Assembly: GCA_963693085.1 (NCBI GenBank)
Contig: OY856412.1
Location: forward strand, 341,571,457 to 341,635,456
DNA from: Alisma plantago-aquatica
Lineage: Eukaryota; Streptophyta; Magnoliopsida; Alismatales; Alismataceae
Direction: 5' to 3'
DNA: 64,000 nt
Each line of letters starts with the position of its first letter. Position 1 is the stretch's first letter. The notes below the pieces were generated by a model, which saw only the letters and a list, made by a program, of their open reading frames with translations, had not been told where the DNA came from and ran no database searches. Of this stretch, positions 46,927-59,664 are shown piece by piece. Both the position numbers and the translations under genes were made by a program.

Positions 46927-49900
46927 TGTACCGACCCCATCTCTCGGTAACCCCCAATTAAGGGAGACCCGAAGGTCAGAGCCGTTATTCAACTAACAAG
47001 TTCAAAGGTTCGACAAATAATCAATAACAATTAATAAACTTTACCAACTAAACTGAATATTGGTATAAATTAAAACTTTATTTACATTTTAAAATATGGG
47101 ATTTCTAAACTTCTATCCATGATGATACTAATCTAACTAATCCTCCTGTGCATGTTACTTCTCCTTTAATTCCACATATGCCACTTAACTGTTTGTTCTT
47201 TTCATTGTACCTAAAACGCCGACAAATAAGACGTCGGTCAGCAAGAAGCTGGTATGTGGGGGAAACAATAATCATGCAAATATGTTAACAATGTAATCCT
47301 TCAATTAATCATTTACCAATCAAGATTAGGTTTTAATCCACACTACTCAATCCTTACCTGTCCCCTAACTCTGTGCTATCCCTGCAGTGGACTTGTATGC
47401 TACCTCTCTTTAGGTAGATTCTTACCCCCATGGACCTACCTTACAGGTAGCCAGTACCTAGGGTAATAGAGTCGCATGGCACTACCCGAAGGTAGCCAAT
47501 ATCTAACTCATGATGACTTGATGGTCCTACCCCATTGGTAGCCATTTACTAAGTCATTTAATGACCTGATGGACCTACCCCATTGGTAGCCATTTACTAG
47601 GTCAACTATTAAGCCACATAGGGGACCCGGATATGAGCTAGTAGGCACATATCTTAGGTGATATTCATATCCACATTGTACTTTGCATGAATTAAATACA
47701 TCTAATAGTTTAATTCAAGACACGATGGAAACATCGATAAAAAACCCGAAAAACTAATTCGGGTAGTCATAAGCGTAACCACATACCTGTACATGTAGAT
47801 TCAGGTTAAAGAATAATCCAAACAATAATGAGCAAGCAAGCATTCAATAAGATCTTGAAACAATTATACAATTTCCTTTTATTACTCATGTCATTAAGAT
47901 CTATCAAATCTAGCTCGCTTCTTAGGATTTCTAGTCCACTTTTAGGGTTTCCATTGCAATTAGGGTTTCCCTTCGTCTTTTACTATTTTAAACCCTATTT
48001 AACGCAATTGATCACAAACCCCAATTATCTCATCTATTCTTCAACATTAAGGTTATCTTAACAACATATAACCCTATTTTCATATTACAGGCACATTAAT
48101 CATCAATTAAGCTTCTTTTTCATTAAAGCTACCATTTTTACCCCTTTAATCTATGACAAGATCATTATACGCATTTATCATCAATTCATAGTTTATTGTG
48201 GTCCAATTCACATATGAACTAGATTTTCCATTAATTCTATTCTTTATTCATGAGAAAACCCTAATTACTACATTTAGGGTATTTATCCACAAAGTAGGAA
48301 CTTTAATGCTTGAAATAGCTTATAACCTTGAATACTCAGTTCTATACATGAAATTGAATAATTAAAGCCATTAGTAGTCCTAAATACCAACATTAGGGTT
48401 TCAAGGCCCATTAAGGAATTATTCATGCACATTAAACTCGAAATTAAACTAATTATATGCAAAGTTCATCCTTTTTCTTCCTAATGTTCCTTTTCATCAT
48501 TAACAGGCTAATATCAACTTTAATCATCAATTAAACCCAATTAATCACATTAATCATATCAAAGTAGGGTTTCTTAATCATCTTTACATTAAAGTTAATA
48601 ACTTTCATTACTTTTCGAATTGCAATTAGAATTAAGCTTCAACTATATTTTTAATAGATTCCTCTCATTTTTCTGAGGCAAATGCATATATTGTGCATGC
48701 TAATCCGAGCTACGGTTATTTAATTACGAATTTAACAAGAATCACTTACTTGGGACCAATCACAGAGCGCCACGTCGCCCTGGTCCATGCAAAGCGGATT
48801 GTTGGAAATTATAACCAAGTTACCATTATGCCCTTGGTGCGGCAACTCGTTGTTTGTATCTTGGAGGGGTAGCTTGGTCCGTCTGACCTCCGGGTCGTCT
48901 TCTACCCAGCGCAACCCTATGTTGCCGCGAACTGCAGAGTTCCGCGGTCATCTCCCTCCGCCTACAAGCCCAAAACCAATCGGAATTCATCCCTGTGACT
49001 CCGCCGCTCCTATCTGCATCCACCAAGGTCTTCTTGTCCAGAGCGTAAAGGCCAAGGGAAGGAGCTTTAAGGCTGCAAACTGCAGTTCTCCGCAGACGAG
49101 CTGCTGGTGACCAAGGTGTTGGTTTCACACGAAAAAGGTCAACATAATCGTGTGGATTGAAGGGGAGACGTTTGGACTTCCTTCAACCGCCCTCTATGGC
49201 ACCAAGGATGGAGTTAAGCTCAAGGTTAGGGTTTGCATGATGAAGAACAAGAAAAAGATGGGAAAGAGAGTTGGAGACGTGGAATCTCTTTGGAACTTGA
49301 ACCAGAGGGGATACCCTTTATATAGAGGTGAGGAAAGAAGCCTTAGGTCGGATATACATGAATCAAGAAGCCCCTTTCCAAGTAGGAAAACAATTCTTTC
49401 AATGAGAAGTATATTTTCTCTCTCCTCTCTGTCCTTTGGATATTTCTTATTACTTGGTTATATAGGAATACGAAAATTCCTTCCCTTATTATCTTTAGTC
49501 TTTTCTTTTAATCCATTGATCACGAAATTCTCCTAAAGTAGGAAAATACTTCTTCTTACTAAAACCACATAATTCCATTAATTATGTATTCCCATTATCC
49601 TTATTTTGCAAATTTTTGGTATTTTCTCTTTCTTTCCTCTTCATTGGGACTCCTTGGATCCCAAGAGATGCTATTATTTCGAAATCTTTTTATTGGATAC
49701 TCATCACCCTTCTAGATGCATCTAAATGCATTATTCTTCATTATCTTGTTTTATTTCTTATTAAAATATTTCCTTTTGTGGATTTCTCATTATTTATCTT
49801 TTATTTTCTTCATTGGTATTCCTTTTATCATTAGGAATCCTTTCGATACAAAAATCCATCAAGGATAACTTAATTACACCTCTCTCCACTTGTTTTCCAC

Positions 49901-50273
49901 ATATTACTATTATTTTCAATTTATTTATTGATAAGGAAATATTTAATTGATCCTTTCTTTTATTATTGCATTTTCTATGCAAATTTGGACTCCTTGGAAC
50001 CCAAGGAATCCAAGAGGCACGAAATCCCTCTTTGGATTTTCCTTGTAGAGATTTCCATAATTTTCTTCCCTCCATTCCTCAATAATATAAATTCTTTTGT
50101 CCATTTCTTTATTATTGGGCCTAATAGCCAATAAAGCCCACAAAAAAATAATCAAGGCTATTACAAACGAAATCTTTTTATTCAAAACAAATTATATCAT
50201 TTTTGTCCAAATATCTTTAATAGGAGAAATCACATTTCTCACAAAAAGAATTCCAAAATTTGGGGTTGTAACA
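46927..50273 (-). repeat. LTR3 (3347 bp)
   Basis: Right-most LTR, the outer 5' LTR of the array in minus orientation. It is colinear with LTR1 with a net 3-bp difference. Its inner edge reads TGTACCGACC where LTR1 and LTR2 have TGTAACGACC. Confidence 0.92.
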
Positions 50274-50278
50274 TACCT
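50274..50278. repeat. Target site duplication of the composite LTR insertion, right copy
   Basis: TACCT, identical to 16067-16071. Confidence 0.9.
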
Positions 50279-50643
50279 CAACATTTAGCAGCTAATCTTT
50301 AGCATGACTAGCTATATTTGTCTCAACTTTTCTAGAGAAGGTCTCTAGTTTGATCTTTATAAATCCAATTAGGCCACCTCTTGGTTTCTTGGATGATGTT
50401 GCCTTCCATTTTAAGTGGCATTGCATCAGTAAAAGGCTTGACATGTACAACTAGGGGCATAGTAGGGTTACCATTAGGGTTCCCACTCCAAAGGCATCAT
50501 GTTCTCTCCCCACACTATAGTAGCTTTTCCCTCCATCTATGTGTTCTTTGCCCTTATCATATCTCCTCTTAGAATCCATGTATAAAAGGGAACATAAACT
50601 ATATGATATAATGGGAAATGCTTGGTGGCCAACTATACTTTTT
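50274..50643 (-). pseudogene. 5' part of the older, interrupted gypsy element
   Basis: This continues the sequence cut at 16071. On the minus strand a short frame starts at about 50580 (MDSKRRYDKGKEHIDGG) and is broken by stops and shifts. It lies just downstream of a primer-binding-site-like sequence, where gag should begin, but I do not recognise a gag domain in this part. The assignment rests on position and on the zinc knuckle at 15413-15772. Confidence 0.45.
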
Positions 50644-50655
50644 GCTCTAATACCA
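50644..50655 (-). other. Primer-binding-site-like sequence of the older element
   Basis: The minus strand reads TGGTATTAGAGC, one base from the initiator tRNA-Met site. A TG dinucleotide at 50659-50660 (TGTAGCATCCC) would be the inner edge of the old 5' LTR. Confidence 0.6.
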
Positions 50656-50658
50656 TAT

Positions 50659-52240
50659 TGTAGCATCCCAAATTCTAAAATATATACATTATTGAGAGGA
50701 AGCACTATTCTCATTTGGAATTTCAAAAAATGATATTTATTGAGTAGAAAAAAATACCATTTCTCACATATCAAACTCATAACATGAAATTCACCCCCCT
50801 AAACCAAAACGCATGTCTCAAAAACATAAAGGAAATCTAATATATGGATAGTTGTCACCCCATCGTATTTAGCCTCACAAGACCTTGATCTCTTCATTAA
50901 ATTTGGTCCTTAGATTTCTCTATCATTGACATTTCTCCTTTTACATGGGCATCATGCCCCCAACCATGCATAAAAGACTTTGAAATTGGCATTGAACATG
51001 TGTAATTTAGAAATAAGAGATAATTTGGGTCTCCCTTAGTCACTCCCCCTATCTCTGACCATGTATATATTGTGTTAGCAGTTATCTTTTGTATCACCCT
51101 GATGAAGCATGAGGTGATCAGGGTAGCCTTGGAGTTCTTGGAGTGATGTTCATCTTCTCCCGTCAGGTCTTCCCACATCTTGTGGCTATCATATCTGATG
51201 GTCTCCTTCTCTCCCGAGGCGGCGGAGTAGGCTTGGGCTTCTGCTGTTGTCGTGGAAACCATTTAACGTCATGTAACTAAAACTTTGGATTTTGACATTA
51301 TCTTTTATAAGGATTATATAAGAATCCTCACTTTTTGCAATTAAGTTCCTATTCTCTTTTCACTTAAGTACCTCTTGAATTGTACCTAATTTCTCTATAT
51401 GATAGAAAGCCCATGAATTTCCCTAGAGTGCATTATAGGCTAGGAATCCCATGAAGACAATCTTATATATGGTGCATTCATTATCTTTACTCTTACTGTT
51501 AAAGGCCCTTTTATATTTCTCCATATCATGAATATGATGTAACATGATGACTTTGAAAATAATCAGTCCAAAGGATTCAATTCATTTAATAGCATTTATC
51601 TTTAATCAACAAATCTATATCATGAATAATACATTCACATCACAAAGTGTACGTTGTATACAATAAAATATACACATCTAATAATTATATTCAAAGTGCA
51701 TGGACCAATAAAATAGATAGGAAAAATTCCTAATTGGTCTCTTAATGTTGAAAAAATCCTAATTAACCTATTAGAACAATTAGAATTCATTTATGATTAA
51801 TAATTTACTTACTTTTTGGGGTTTTGGTGTTATCTGAGGATTGATGGGAAAATGAAATAAAAACAAGATTTTGGACTGATTTAGGATTGATTGTTTCTTA
51901 GATTTTTATGTTTCCAACGAAGATATACATGTATTTTTCTGAAAATAAATGAATTTATTATGATATTCCAAACTGTTGACCAATAAGAAAGCCTAGTAAA
52001 GCTACATCATCAAAATCACTTCCAATAGGAACAAATGACATTGGCCTTGCCCATGTTAGATGGCCCAATCATGGTTGTTGACATGGCCTAGGTGCCCATC
52101 CAAACAATCAAACTATGGTAAAATTAAGAGGGAAGAATGGAAGGTACTTCCAAATATGAATCTTGTAAAAATACCATTGATCTAAAGGCAAAATAAGGAA
52201 AGCACTGCATAGTTACTTCTTCTCATATCAGCAACATGAA
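50659..52240. other. Probable old LTR and spacer, no recognised gene
   Basis: It begins with the presumed LTR edge TGTAGCATCCC. The longest minus-strand frame (51262-50897, 121 codons) has no recognisable domain, though its first 25 codons are more GC-rich than their surroundings. I could not find the matching second LTR with confidence; a loosely similar start (TGTAAGATCC) is near 12713. Confidence 0.4.
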
Positions 52241-55140
52241 TAGAACAATAGCTACTAGATATTGTCACTTCCTAAACCATTTTGATGGATTCTTTGCAAG
52301 AAAAGAAGATTGAAATTGAGTTACTTTTGCTCTTTTGGAGTTGGTAAACCCAGACTCGGGCTAGTTGGTGGTTGGGGGACCAAGTAACTCCTTCCGTAAT
52401 AGTTGGAAGAGGTATCAAGGTCAGAGGTCAAACAAGACCTTAAACCTATGAAAGAATATGATACAAAAGTGTTTGGGATTGACGGGAGGTTCAATTGAGG
52501 AAAAACTCAAGGAAAGTGGAGTTGTAATGAGTTTTACAGTCCTTGCAAGATAAACAAAGGGGGAATTTGGGAAGGGATTAATTACCTTGATTTCAATCAA
52601 ATAAGTTTGGTCAAAAAAATTCTCTCACAATGTGTAGGGGAAATGACTCCTTGATGATGACCTTGGTGGTCACAGGTGATGTGGTAAACTGCCAGGGTGG
52701 TAGCAGGAGATCTAGAGTGCATACATGGGGTCGTAGGGAAAACTGATGTATGTGTGTGCTTTGAGAAGCTTCATGGTCTTCTCTTAGCATGCCTAGAGTC
52801 TAGTTATGTAGGTTGTAGAATAGAGGAGCTTGAGTCCTCTGTGAAGGTTTGAAAACGGGAGAGGGTAGAGAAATGAAACTGTTCAAGGTCTCTATGGCAT
52901 GAGACCCCTAGAATTAGGTCTCTTTTAATTTCACTCAGGGAGGTGACGGTAGTTTTTAGTTCTATTATGATTGGGATTACTTGGATAGAGGGTGGTTGTT
53001 GGTTTAGGTGTCAACGGTAATAAGGACTCTAATTACTGCCAATACAGAATCATGCATGTGCTAGGAGACCAGGGAGTGTCCCTTAGATCTAAATCTAATG
53101 GCTCAAAGTGAGCCTTCATCCTGTGAAAGAAAGGCAGGGTCCACGTGACAGTTATTTTACATGAAAAATCAACTATAAGCCTCAGTCTAATATCATCAGG
53201 AATAGGATAATTAATTGATTTTCTTTTGAAGTAAAATTCAAACCTCTAGAACAATCCAAATCTTATAAAAATTTATGTTCTACCTAAATTAACTATGAGG
53301 AGTCCGAAAATATAGTTATTTTCCTTATTTGGCAAACACAACCATCGCTACTTTTCCTTCTAATGATAAACACATATCAATCATATATGATTCCTCAAAA
53401 ACAATTAAAGGATCATTTTGTGAAGACATCCTAATATACATGATTTAAGTTCATATTAAAATTACATGATCGAAACATTCTTATTAGTAGGTTACAGTTT
53501 CACTTCAACTCCTTATGTATCATTCATTGACTAATTTGAGCTATAGTTGATATAATTGCATTACCATTGGATTGATAAATTAAAATGTCTCTAAACATTG
53601 TTGAAACATATTTCTAGTATTATTTTTTATTCCCATTAAAACACCAGGGTTTAGCAGTAGCATCAAAGTTTGAAAATTGAAAATTAGTTCTTTTTTCGTG
53701 AAGGATTATTCATGAAAATCAAGTTTTTAGCATGTTACACACTTTTTTATGTTGTTAGATTATTTGTATCCTTGAAACTACCATGTTGTGTATGGGATAA
53801 ACCTGATTGAAGCCAACATTTTGACACTACTCTTAGAGATATGCACCAAAAATGATGCATATATCTTCATTAAGTATATTTCGACATTCTACTTTATTTT
53901 AAAATTGTAAAAATTATATCCTTCATCAAAATAAATGAATATGAAGATTTTTAAGATGGAATTAGATCGACTAAGTTTTTATGTATTATTGTGTAGGTTA
54001 TTCATTGTTCAACAAGATTTTCCATAACCATATATTATTGTTTGTGAACCAATGCATTATTTTATCTAATATAAAAATTTACTTGTTATCTTTTATCATT
54101 TATGTTTAATGTTTTGTCTTACAATATTTATATCCTTACCCCAATATGATGTTTGACTAGTTTCCCAAAATAACCTACAAAAAGGTATTTGAACCTTTCC
54201 ATCTTACTATGGTTTTTGTGACAAATTTCATTAAGGGGACTTCTTTTGAATGTTTTAATTACTAGTTTGGTACCTAATCTAGTATCTACACTCCCTAACA
54301 ATTATCATGATCTATAGATATACTTCTTATTGGATCTCACTTTATATATTTAAAAGAAACTATGGCTCTAAAGCAAGCCTAAATGACCAATTGTCCATTA
54401 TCTTCAGTTTGATATATATTTACAATTTTTTTGAAAACCTCCCTCCTTTTTGAGGTAATACAACAAAGCCCATTCAACATTCCAAAATCTTGAAACCCTC
54501 TCCACTCATTCAACCATCATGCAAGCTTGCCACTTGACAATCTTCTTTTTTTCATTCATCCATTCAACTTTCTATTGTGCTCCACCACACAATTCTTTTT
54601 CATTTCTTGTTTAACTCAGAATAAGTTTTTGTTTACAATATTTACATACTTATCATATAAAAATAACCAAAATGCCAAATAAAATGTGACCCAACCCTAT
54701 TGAACATGACCTCAAGCTAAAGTTATAGTGTACTAAGTTATGCTCAAGTTTTGATTATCTTCATCTTTATGTTTAGTCAGGTAAATTCTAGTCGGGTCAT
54801 GTTAGGAAGTTATAGTTTAGGTTGTGTTGTGTCTAATTTAAAATGGGTATGTTGAATTTTAAAATTTATTTCTTATTCTTAATATATATATAAGAAAATA
54901 GTTTTTCTAATGTTCCAATCAAGTGGGTTAGGGTCAGACGGTTCTAATCTATGGGGGTTCATATTTGTTTGGGTTCAAATTTTTACCATTCTTGTTGTGG
55001 TAATGTAAGGTTATACATATTTGGGTCAAATCGAGTCTAGTGAAGCAAATCTTGGCCCGCTAACATGCTAAGATAGCATAAAATAATAAAACACCAAAAT
55101 AGGGTTAGATAACCATGTAGGTTTATTCATAGTTTTACAA
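52240..55140. repeat. Diverged tandem unit A (about 2.9 kb)
   Basis: Unit A and the following unit B share words in the same order along their whole length. Examples are GACCTTGGTGGTCAC (52663) versus CAACCTTGGTGGTCACC (55582), TAGTATTATTTTTTA versus TAGTATTATCTTTTA, and AGCAAATCTTGGCCC near both right ends. Many substitutions and indels separate them. There is no coding content. It may be a duplicated old LTR. Confidence 0.7.
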
Positions 55141-58100
55141 CTAAAACAATAATGTGCAAAACATGACAACAACAATAGATCCTCACTTTACAAACCATCA
55201 AGATCATTTCTTTGAAAAAAAAGTAGATCAAAACTGAGAATGTTTTACTCTATCAGAGTCTGTAAGTTCAAACTCATGATGGTCAATGGTAGGAGTAACA
55301 ACAACCTTTTCTCCATGACTGGAATAGGTATGAAGGTTCAAGATCAAAAAGGAACAAAAATCAGTGAAAAATGATGATGAAACAGTGTTCAGGATCAATA
55401 AGAGGATTCAATTAAGGTATATTTTTAGGACATTGGGGTTGTAAAAATGTGAAATTCAAGGGTAACTCGAGCATCAACAAATGGTGAAAATATCATAGCA
55501 TTTATTATATTTGTTTCGTCGAATTGGTTGGATCAAAACCTTCTCTATAGATTATGTAGGGAAAATGATACCTTGGAGGCAACCTTGGTGGTCACCACTA
55601 TTGTGGCAGATTGTCAGAAGGGTAGAAGAAGAGATAGAGTCTAGAGGTGGGATTGAAGGAAAAACCATGTTCTATGGTTTGTTTGAGAAATTTTGTGGTC
55701 TACCTCTAATCACTCTTGGAGTCATCTTATATAAGTTGTGGGACAGAGGAGCTTGGGTCTTCTCCAGAAGTTGAAACAGAGGCAAGAGTAGTTCATGGCA
55801 CTGTCTGAGGTGTCTTGGGCATGAGAACCCAATAATTGGGTATCTTTGGATTTATCTTACAGTGAGAAATATAGTGTTGAGTTTAGTTGTGATAGGGCTT
55901 ATACGGAGAGAGGGAGGGGAGGTTGAGATGCCTATGGAAATAAGGACTTGTGTCTCTCTCGACACGGAATCCTATGTGATTTAGGAGACAAAAGATCATC
56001 CCTGAGATCTAACACCAATGGATCAAAGTGAATCTAAATCCTATGAAAGAAAGGAAGTGTTTGTGTGACACTTATATGAAAACTTGATTTAAGGCCAAAG
56101 TTAAATATAATCAAGATAGGAAAATTTCAAAATAAATTTAGAACCTCTAGCACAATTCCATTTTAACCAAGTCAGATGTGTTATCAAAAATCAACTAGAG
56201 AAGTCCAAAAATCTAGTAATTTTATTTTGTAAAAAAAACAATCTTTATTTTTCTATTATAGGATAAACATGTACTGATCATATATGATTACTTAAAAATA
56301 GTTCAGGGCTGATATTTTGGGGAAATCCTGATATACACGGTTTACATTCATATAAAATTATTAGGTTAAATTATTCTTATTAATCGGGTCAATTTCAATT
56401 TAACCACCTATTTGTAAATTATTGTCTAATTATAGTTATATTTCATGAAATTGAATTACATTCAGATTGATAATGTGTAATTATTTGTGAACTTAGTGAA
56501 AACATAGTTCTAGTATTATCTTTTAGTCACAAACACTAGGGTTTAGTTGAAGAATTGAAGTAGGAAACTTCAAAATTAGGGTTTTTAATTGGGGATTATT
56601 AATAAGATTCAAATTATAGTGTGTTACATACCTCTATAGGTAGTTAGATTATTTTCATCCTCAAAACTACCACATAGTGCTTGGAATAATCATGATTGAA
56701 GTCAACATTCTAACACTTTTCCTAGAGATATACACCAAAAATGATGAATGTATCTTCATTAAGTATATTTGGATGTTCTACTTTCTATAACTTTGTAAAC
56801 AAGTATCCTTTACCAAAAAATGATTGTGAAGATTTTTAAGACAAAATAATTGTGATGGTTAGGTTGATTATCTGTTGTTCAAAATGATTTGCCATCACTA
56901 AATATTGTTGTGGGTGAACTGATGTGTTATTTTATCTAATATTAAAATTAACTTATTGCTTTTATCCTATATGTCCAGTATTATATCTTACAATATTTAG
57001 ATTTGTACTCCAATATGATGTTCTTTTAGTCTACGAAAATAATATACATAGATGCTTTTGAATCTTTCCATTTTACATTGATTGTTGTGACAGATTACAA
57101 TGAGGGAGATTCCTTTGAATGTTCTAGTTACTTGTCTGGTACCTATTTTTGGTATATACATACTCTAAGAATTATCATGACCTATAGATATGGTACTTAT
57201 TGGATCGCACTTGATATATATGCTTTTGAATCTTTCCATTATACATAGATGCTTTTGAATCTTTCCATTTTACATTGATTGTTGTGACAGATTACAATGA
57301 GGGAGATTCCTTTGAATGTTCTAGTTACTTGTCTGGTACCTATTTTTGGTATATACATACTCTAAGAATTATCATGACCTATAGATATGGTACTTATTGG
57401 ATCGCACTTGATATATATCCAAAACAATAAAAAGCTTTGGATCTAAAACAAGCCTAAATGCTTGACTGTCCATTATCTTCAACTTCAATATCATAAATTG
57501 AAGGTTGTTTTCTAGAAACATCCTCCCTTTTTGAGATAATACTAGAACCCAACCCCCACAAGATTCAAAAATCATAAAACCCCTCAACTCATTCATCCAT
57601 CACCCAACCTTATCAGTTAACGGTCTTCTATTTTATTCTTTTTGCTTTGTACTTTCTATTGCCTTCCACCACAAAATTCTTTTTCATTTCTTGTTTAACT
57701 CACAATATGTTTTATTTTACATTATTTATATATTGATCTTAAAAAATAACTAGGGATATCAAATAAAATGGAACCCAACCCTGACAAAAAGTTCTAGGGT
57801 TTTAAAGTATGATTAAGTTTCGAATATTGTGAGGTTCAATTTAGTCGGATCAATTCAATTTGAACCAAGTTAGGTACAAGTTGAATTGTGTCTTATTCTA
57901 ATCGAATCTTTTGTATTTTAAAGTATATTTTTTAACTTTTCATAATTTTTACTCAAGTCAAGTAAGGTTGTACAAATTTGTTTCATGTCTAGTCTAGTTA
58001 AGCAAATCTTGGCCCACTAACATGTCTATATAAAACAACGTAATAAAACACTGAATTTGGGCATCTAAGTTTATTCAAAGTATTACAAATTAAAAAAAAA
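55141..58100. repeat. Diverged tandem unit B (about 2.95 kb)
   Basis: Second copy of the unit above, head to tail. It also contains the recent 197-bp duplication at 57044-57418. The frame at 55511-55774 lies in the part shared with unit A and has no counterpart frame there, so it is not taken as a gene. Confidence 0.7.
57044..57418. repeat. Perfect direct duplication, 197-bp period
   Basis: 57044-57221 and 57241-57418 are identical over 178 bases, starting ATACATAGATGC and ending TTGATATATAT. The joining 19 bases repeat a shorter word (GCTTTTGAATCTTTCCATT) also present inside the unit, which suggests slippage or recombination at a short homology. Confidence 0.95.
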
Positions 58101-59081
58101 TTCCAGAAATATCAAACTTGGACCATGTTTTATAATGTATAACTCTAGGCTATATATTATAAATCTAGTTCAATATTTAGAGGCTCACGTAAATATGTAA
58201 TGGTTACATATAAGTCACACATTTGAATTCAATATATAAAATAGGTTATATACAATAAAATCTGGTTACATATAATAAAATTTGGTCCTACCACAAGCTT
58301 AAGATTTGCATACAATCCAGGTTCAAAAATGTCCCGTTAGTCCTGAACCCACATAGACAAGACCAGAAGCCAACCCTATCGATCAAGACCTAAAGTTATA
58401 AAAAATATATTTTATTAATAATATTAAAGCTTAGTTAAGTAAGAAACAAAAAAAATATGTGGAGTTACATAATAGGAAGGAGAAGAAAAAAAAAACAATG
58501 AAGTGTTAAAGGTGGCGTGATTCTTGGGACCGATGAATACATGGAGGATTTGAAGATTTTCAAAACACCAATGTATTTTTTGGAATTCTTTAAAGGGAGC
58601 GGGGGTTTATTATATCCAAACTTCAAGGAATTTTCTGGGACTTCATCAAAAGGGAGGGGTGCTATAAGATTTTCTAAACTTCATTGGATTTTCTGGACTT
58701 CCACAAAAGGGAGCGGTCCAAAACCTCTGGCACTTCTTCAGGAAGTCTGAATTTTTTTATCTTTAACTAGGTCAGGCCTCTCCTGTCTTCTAAATTTGTA
58801 TATAATTGTATCTTATCTACTTCTACATGGAACTTACTAACAAGAATAGGAAAAGTCAAGGCACGAGCGCTCAACTAGTAACAATATGATGTGAAGCTAA
58901 GGATTATATTACTAAGCATGACATCTAGAATTTTTATGATACTTTTTATTGATCTAATAACTATCATAAATTTGGGGTGTATGCGTCATATGATAGGGGA
59001 CATAATGCGTGGACCGTTACAGACATGAAGGTTCAAAATAAAATGATGACGGGGGAGGGCTGGCGTCTTCGTATATGCGCA
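58101..59081. other. AT-rich spacer upstream of the subtilase
   Basis: No gene was seen. 58560-58745 contains two or three loosely similar stretches of about 60 bases with AAAGGGAG and TTTTCTGG(G)ACTTC; the 77-codon frame over it follows from that repeat. Confidence 0.5.
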
Positions 59082-59299
59082 CTGTTCGACCGGACGCCTA
59101 TCCTATAGGAAGCCTCCTATAAAAAGATGGTAGGAGACCAATCAGAATTTTGTATAATATTAAAAATTCGTTTTAATGCTGAAAAAATAATTTCTCTATC
59201 CACTATTTTTTTTATGGATTGAGTTTTTAGTGTTCTCATTGGTTGTCCTATACAATAAGTATAGGAGGCCTCCTATACTACCAGTTGCCCTGTTCGACC
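59082..59299. mobile_element. MITE-like element with 10-bp target site duplication
   Basis: CTGTTCGACC occurs at 59082-59091 and 59290-59299. The 198 bp between them have imperfect terminal inverted repeats of about 30 bases, best conserved in TATAGGA(A/G)GCCTCCTATA at both ends. The inside is AT-rich and non-coding. A TSD of 9-10 bp fits a Mutator-like non-autonomous element. It sits about 370 bp upstream of the subtilase start codon. Confidence 0.7.
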
Positions 59300-59598
59300 T
59301 CCTTAATGGTAGCTTATCAAAACAGCTAAAATAATCGCCAGAATCGGTCCATGGTGACGGAGGTGGGCTGGCGTCTTCACGGTTCAGAAATCCGCTAAAA
59401 AATGTTGATCGTACACAAGTTTAAAATAAAACGATGTCCGGCAAAGGGTAAAGTATGGATAAGTCTATCCTCTTCGTGGTTGATAACGTACACGGTGTTA
59501 GTGCCAGTGATGTAATTCCGAAAGTTGCATTATTTCACGGTAGGTTGCCAACATCCCGGCCGGCATTGATTTGGAAGAATAATCGGCCCTTGGTTCAT

Positions 59599-59605
59599 TA
59601 TAAAT
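59599..59605 (+). promoter_or_regulatory. Putative TATA box of the subtilase gene
   Basis: TATAAAT lies 60 bases before the start codon, within ATTATAAATTGGGG, which would put transcription start near 59630. Confidence 0.6.
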
Positions 59606-59664
59606 TGGGGTCGTCGGGTGTGTGATCCAAACACAATCAATCACGACTTTGCGACCTTCATCAA

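Larger units (their letters stand above)
16072..50273 (-). mobile_element. Tandem LTR-INT-LTR-INT-LTR retrotransposon array (gypsy type, large LTRs)
   Basis: Three LTRs (16072-19421; 23585-42763 with two nested insertions; 46927-50273) alternate with two internal regions of exactly 4163 bp (19422-23584 and 42764-46926). On the minus strand each LTR begins TGTTACAACCCC. LTR1 and LTR2 end GGGGTCGTTACA, while LTR3 ends GGGGTCGGTACA. A purine-rich tract precedes the 3' LTR, and a TGGTATCAGAGC primer binding site follows the 5' LTR of each unit. Only the outer ends carry the 5-bp TSD TACCT. The internal regions keep only decayed integrase sequence, so the family resembles large non-autonomous derivatives (LARD-like) that depend on a partner element. 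The likely origin is one insertion followed by unequal LTR-LTR recombination. Confidence 0.9.

Noticed and set aside
50897..51262. 121-codon minus-strand frame
   Set aside because: It begins with a real ATG and a more GC-rich start, but I recognise no domain, and it lies in old repeat-derived DNA.
55511..55774. 87-codon frame
   Set aside because: The matching part of the diverged unit A has no corresponding frame, so the frame is not conserved.
58517..58750. 77-codon frame with KGSG-like repeats
   Set aside because: It reflects a loose 60-base DNA repeat; there is no start context or domain.
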